Shown: one piece after another, positions 47,835 through 49,156 of the stretch
Layout of the letters: every line of letters begins with the position of its first letter
Position numbering within the stretch: the first letter of the stretch is position 1
Source: Massilia sp. BSC265
Lineage (GTDB): Bacteria; Pseudomonadota; Gammaproteobacteria; Burkholderiales; Burkholderiaceae_D
Assembly: GCF_000740675.1 (NCBI RefSeq)
Contig: NZ_JPXI01000038.1
Coordinates: forward strand, 1 to 49,156
DNA: 49,156 bases
Direction of reading: 5' to 3'
Notes under the pieces: model-generated
What the model saw: the letters and a program-made list of their open reading frames with translations, nothing else
The model's database searches: none
Told to the model about the DNA's origin: nothing
Position numbers and translations under genes: made by a program

Positions 47835-48272
47835 TTGGATTGGGACTACCCGCAACCCTTCACCTTCCCCGTCACGCCGGAAGCCGGCGACATCGACGGC
47901 CTGAACCATACCAACAATGCCGTCTATGTGCGATGGTGCGAGCAGGCCGGCTGGGCCCACTCGGAACAGCTCGGCCTGTCGCTGGACGATTACCGCCGCC
48001 TCGACCGCGCGATGGCGATCCGGCGCGGCGAATACGACTACCTGCTGCCGACGCTGCTGGGCGAATCCCTCACCCTGGCCACCTGGCTGGTCGCGGGCGA
48101 CGGCAAGCTCGCCATGGAACGCCGCTTCCAACTGGTGCGCGACAGCGACGGCGCCACCGTGCTGCGCGGACGCTGGGACCTGGTCTGCATCGAGATCAGC
48201 AGCGGCCGCCCGCGCCGCATGCCAGCCGAGTTCGTCGATACCTACATGCCGGCGGTGACGCAGACCGTGTAG
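47835..48272 (+). CDS. Acyl-CoA thioesterase (4-hydroxybenzoyl-CoA thioesterase-like)
   Basis: 145 residues from a likely TTG at 47835 (GAGG nine bases upstream); an ATG at 47778 in the same frame would add 19 residues that look non-coding. Hotdog fold: GDIDGLNHTNNAVYVRWCEQAGWAHSE has the catalytic Asp (in the position of D..GH.NN..Y), followed by YDYLLPTLLGESLTLATWL. Belongs to the YbgC/4HBT group that hydrolyses short or aromatic acyl-CoA. Confidence 0.85.
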   Translation: MDWDYPQPFTFPVTPEAGDIDGLNHTNNAVYVRWCEQAGWAHSEQLGLSLDDYRRLDRAMAIRRGEYDYLLPTLLGESLTLATWLVAGDGKLAMERRFQLVRDSDGATVLRGRWDLVCIEISSGRPRRMPAEFVDTYMPAVTQTV

Positions 48273-48328
48273 GGCATGCGCTCACAGGCAGTCAATCTGT
48301 CCGGCCTGCCGGCATTTATTGAGGCAGA

Positions 48329-48362
48329 GCATCTTTCCTCTTGATCGCCCAAGAGGTGATGC
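48329..48362. repeat. Compound hairpin upstream of the beta-helix lipoprotein gene
   Basis: Inner arms cctcttg (48337-48343) and caagagg (48350-48356) pair perfectly; outer arms gcatc (48329-48333) and gatgc (48358-48362) extend the stem. No T run follows; possible regulatory structure in the leader of the lipoprotein at 48465. Confidence 0.45.
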
Positions 48363-48464
48363 CACGTATTGAGTGCGCTCAAAGTAGACATTGAGACAAC
48401 CGGCCTCGTTCCCGCTTGTGCTGGGTCAAACTGGCTCCGTTACGTCCGCTGCCTCGAGGGGAAG

Positions 48465-49156
48465 ATGCGCCAATACCCGTTCACCGCTGTCCGGCCCGCC
48501 AAACGCACGCTGTTTGCCGCCCTGCTCTGCACCTTGCTCGGCGCCATGCTGCTGTCCGGCTGCCGCCTGCGCGAGCCCGGCCAGGAAGACCTCGTCATTC
48601 CCGAACTGGTGCGCACGCACCTGTACGTGTCCCCGTCCGGCTCGGACAGCAACCCCGGTACGCGCGACGAACCCTTCCGCACGCTCATGCGCGCAGCCCA
48701 GGCCGTCACGCCCGGCACCACGGTACACGTGGCGCCCGGCACCTATTTCGGCGGCGTGCGCACCAGCACCCACGGCACGGCGGAGGCCCGCATCGTCTTC
48801 GAATCCACCGAGCGCGGCGCCGCGCGCCTGGTGCCGCCGCTCGATTCGCGCCAGCCCGCGGCCTGGGACAACCGCGCCAACTACCTCGACATCGTCGGCT
48901 TCGAGATCGACGGCAGCCAGTACCAGAGCGGCATGAAGTGGCTGAGCGGCATCTACAACGGCGGCTCGCACAACGGCATCCACCACAACCGCATCCACCA
49001 CATCGGCAACGACGTGCCCTGCGAGGCCAAGGGCGGCGCCGGCATCGGCATCGACAGCTATTACAAGGGCAACCAGGCCGAAGGCAACGGCAACCGCGTG
49101 CACGACCTCGGCCCGCGCGGCTGCCGCTACCTGCACGGCATCTACATCAGCACCAC
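48465..49156 (+). CDS. Right-handed beta-helix lipoprotein, N-terminus (cut by window edge)
   Basis: At least 230 residues; ATG 48465 follows GAGGGGAAG. N-terminal lipoprotein signal with lipobox LSGC (LFAALLCTLLGAMLLSGC), so likely anchored in a membrane. Then LYVSPSGSDSNPGTRDEPFRTLMRAAQAVTPG, the entry motif of pectate-lyase/chondroitinase-like parallel beta-helix proteins, and helix rungs (YLDIVGFEIDG, GSHNGIHHNRIHHIG, GNRVHDLG). Probably a polysaccharide-binding or -degrading protein; the catalytic part, if any, lies beyond the window. Confidence 0.85.
   Translation, partial: MRQYPFTAVRPAKRTLFAALLCTLLGAMLLSGCRLREPGQEDLVIPELVRTHLYVSPSGSDSNPGTRDEPFRTLMRAAQAVTPGTTVHVAPGTYFGGVRTSTHGTAEARIVFESTERGAARLVPPLDSRQPAAWDNRANYLDIVGFEIDGSQYQSGMKWLSGIYNGGSHNGIHHNRIHHIGNDVPCEAKGGAGIGIDSYYKGNQAEGNGNRVHDLGPRGCRYLHGIYIST

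Overview
The window is a high-GC (roughly two-thirds G+C), gene-dense chromosomal segment from a Gram-negative bacterium. Gene content points to a betaproteobacterium of the Oxalobacteraceae, most like Massilia/Telluria: TonB-dependent receptors, a proteobacterial phosphatidylserine decarboxylase, a WXXGXW-repeat protein of the kind common in Burkholderiales, LysR/azoreductase/pirin and ArsR/old-yellow-enzyme cassettes, and an IS481-type transposase remnant. The genus is an inference from gene content only. No rRNA, tRNA, CRISPR array or complete insertion sequence was seen.

Layout. 1-2137: the start of an M28-like peptidase (cut by the window edge), a membrane metallophosphoesterase and a glycine-zipper protein with tandem repeats. 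2219-12204 (+ strand): Ser/Thr kinase, SEDS (RodA/FtsW) protein with an FHA-like N-terminal region, divergent FHA-like protein and SH3b protein in a tightly overlapping run, then (after a GNAT acetyltransferase and an MFS exporter) a PP2C phosphatase and an FHA protein. 12223-13867: a 36-residue membrane peptide, a SYLF-domain lipid-binding protein, and a scar of two broken genes (IS481 transposase and a DeoR/ArsR-like regulator). 13864-26290 (- strand): a probable operon read from 26290 downwards: large penicillin-binding protein, an HTH-tailed protein, a small unknown protein, an SPFH-like protein, a protein with two Lon/S5-fold repeats, an SPFH/zinc-ribbon protein and a kinase/coiled-coil/FGE-fold fusion, followed by a pirin.

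26508-30323: a small exported peptide, WXXGXW protein, RNase H-like protein, HD hydrolase and MFS (TetA-like) exporter. 30328-34894: two paralogous TonB-dependent receptors. 35106-43067: psd, LysR/azoR/pirin, a hypothetical protein, an acyltransferase, an aspartoacylase-like deacylase, the Gdx/SugE exporter diverging from an ArsR/old-yellow-enzyme operon. 43265-49156: exported M1 aminopeptidase, a gene-poor half kilobase, a small exported protein, an endonuclease/phosphatase-fold enzyme, a thioesterase and the start of a parallel beta-helix lipoprotein.

The most interesting feature is 2219-26290. It brings together two Ser/Thr kinases, a PP2C phosphatase, FHA-type phosphothreonine readers, a SEDS glycosyltransferase and a class B-type transpeptidase. 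That is the same parts list as the actinobacterial fhaA-fhaB-pstP-rodA-pbpA-pknA-pknB locus, but here with SPFH proteins, a Lon-fold protein and an FGE-fold fusion, and without any type VI secretion core gene. I infer a phospho-regulated envelope-building or envelope-stress module. Neither its novelty nor its function can be settled from sequence alone.
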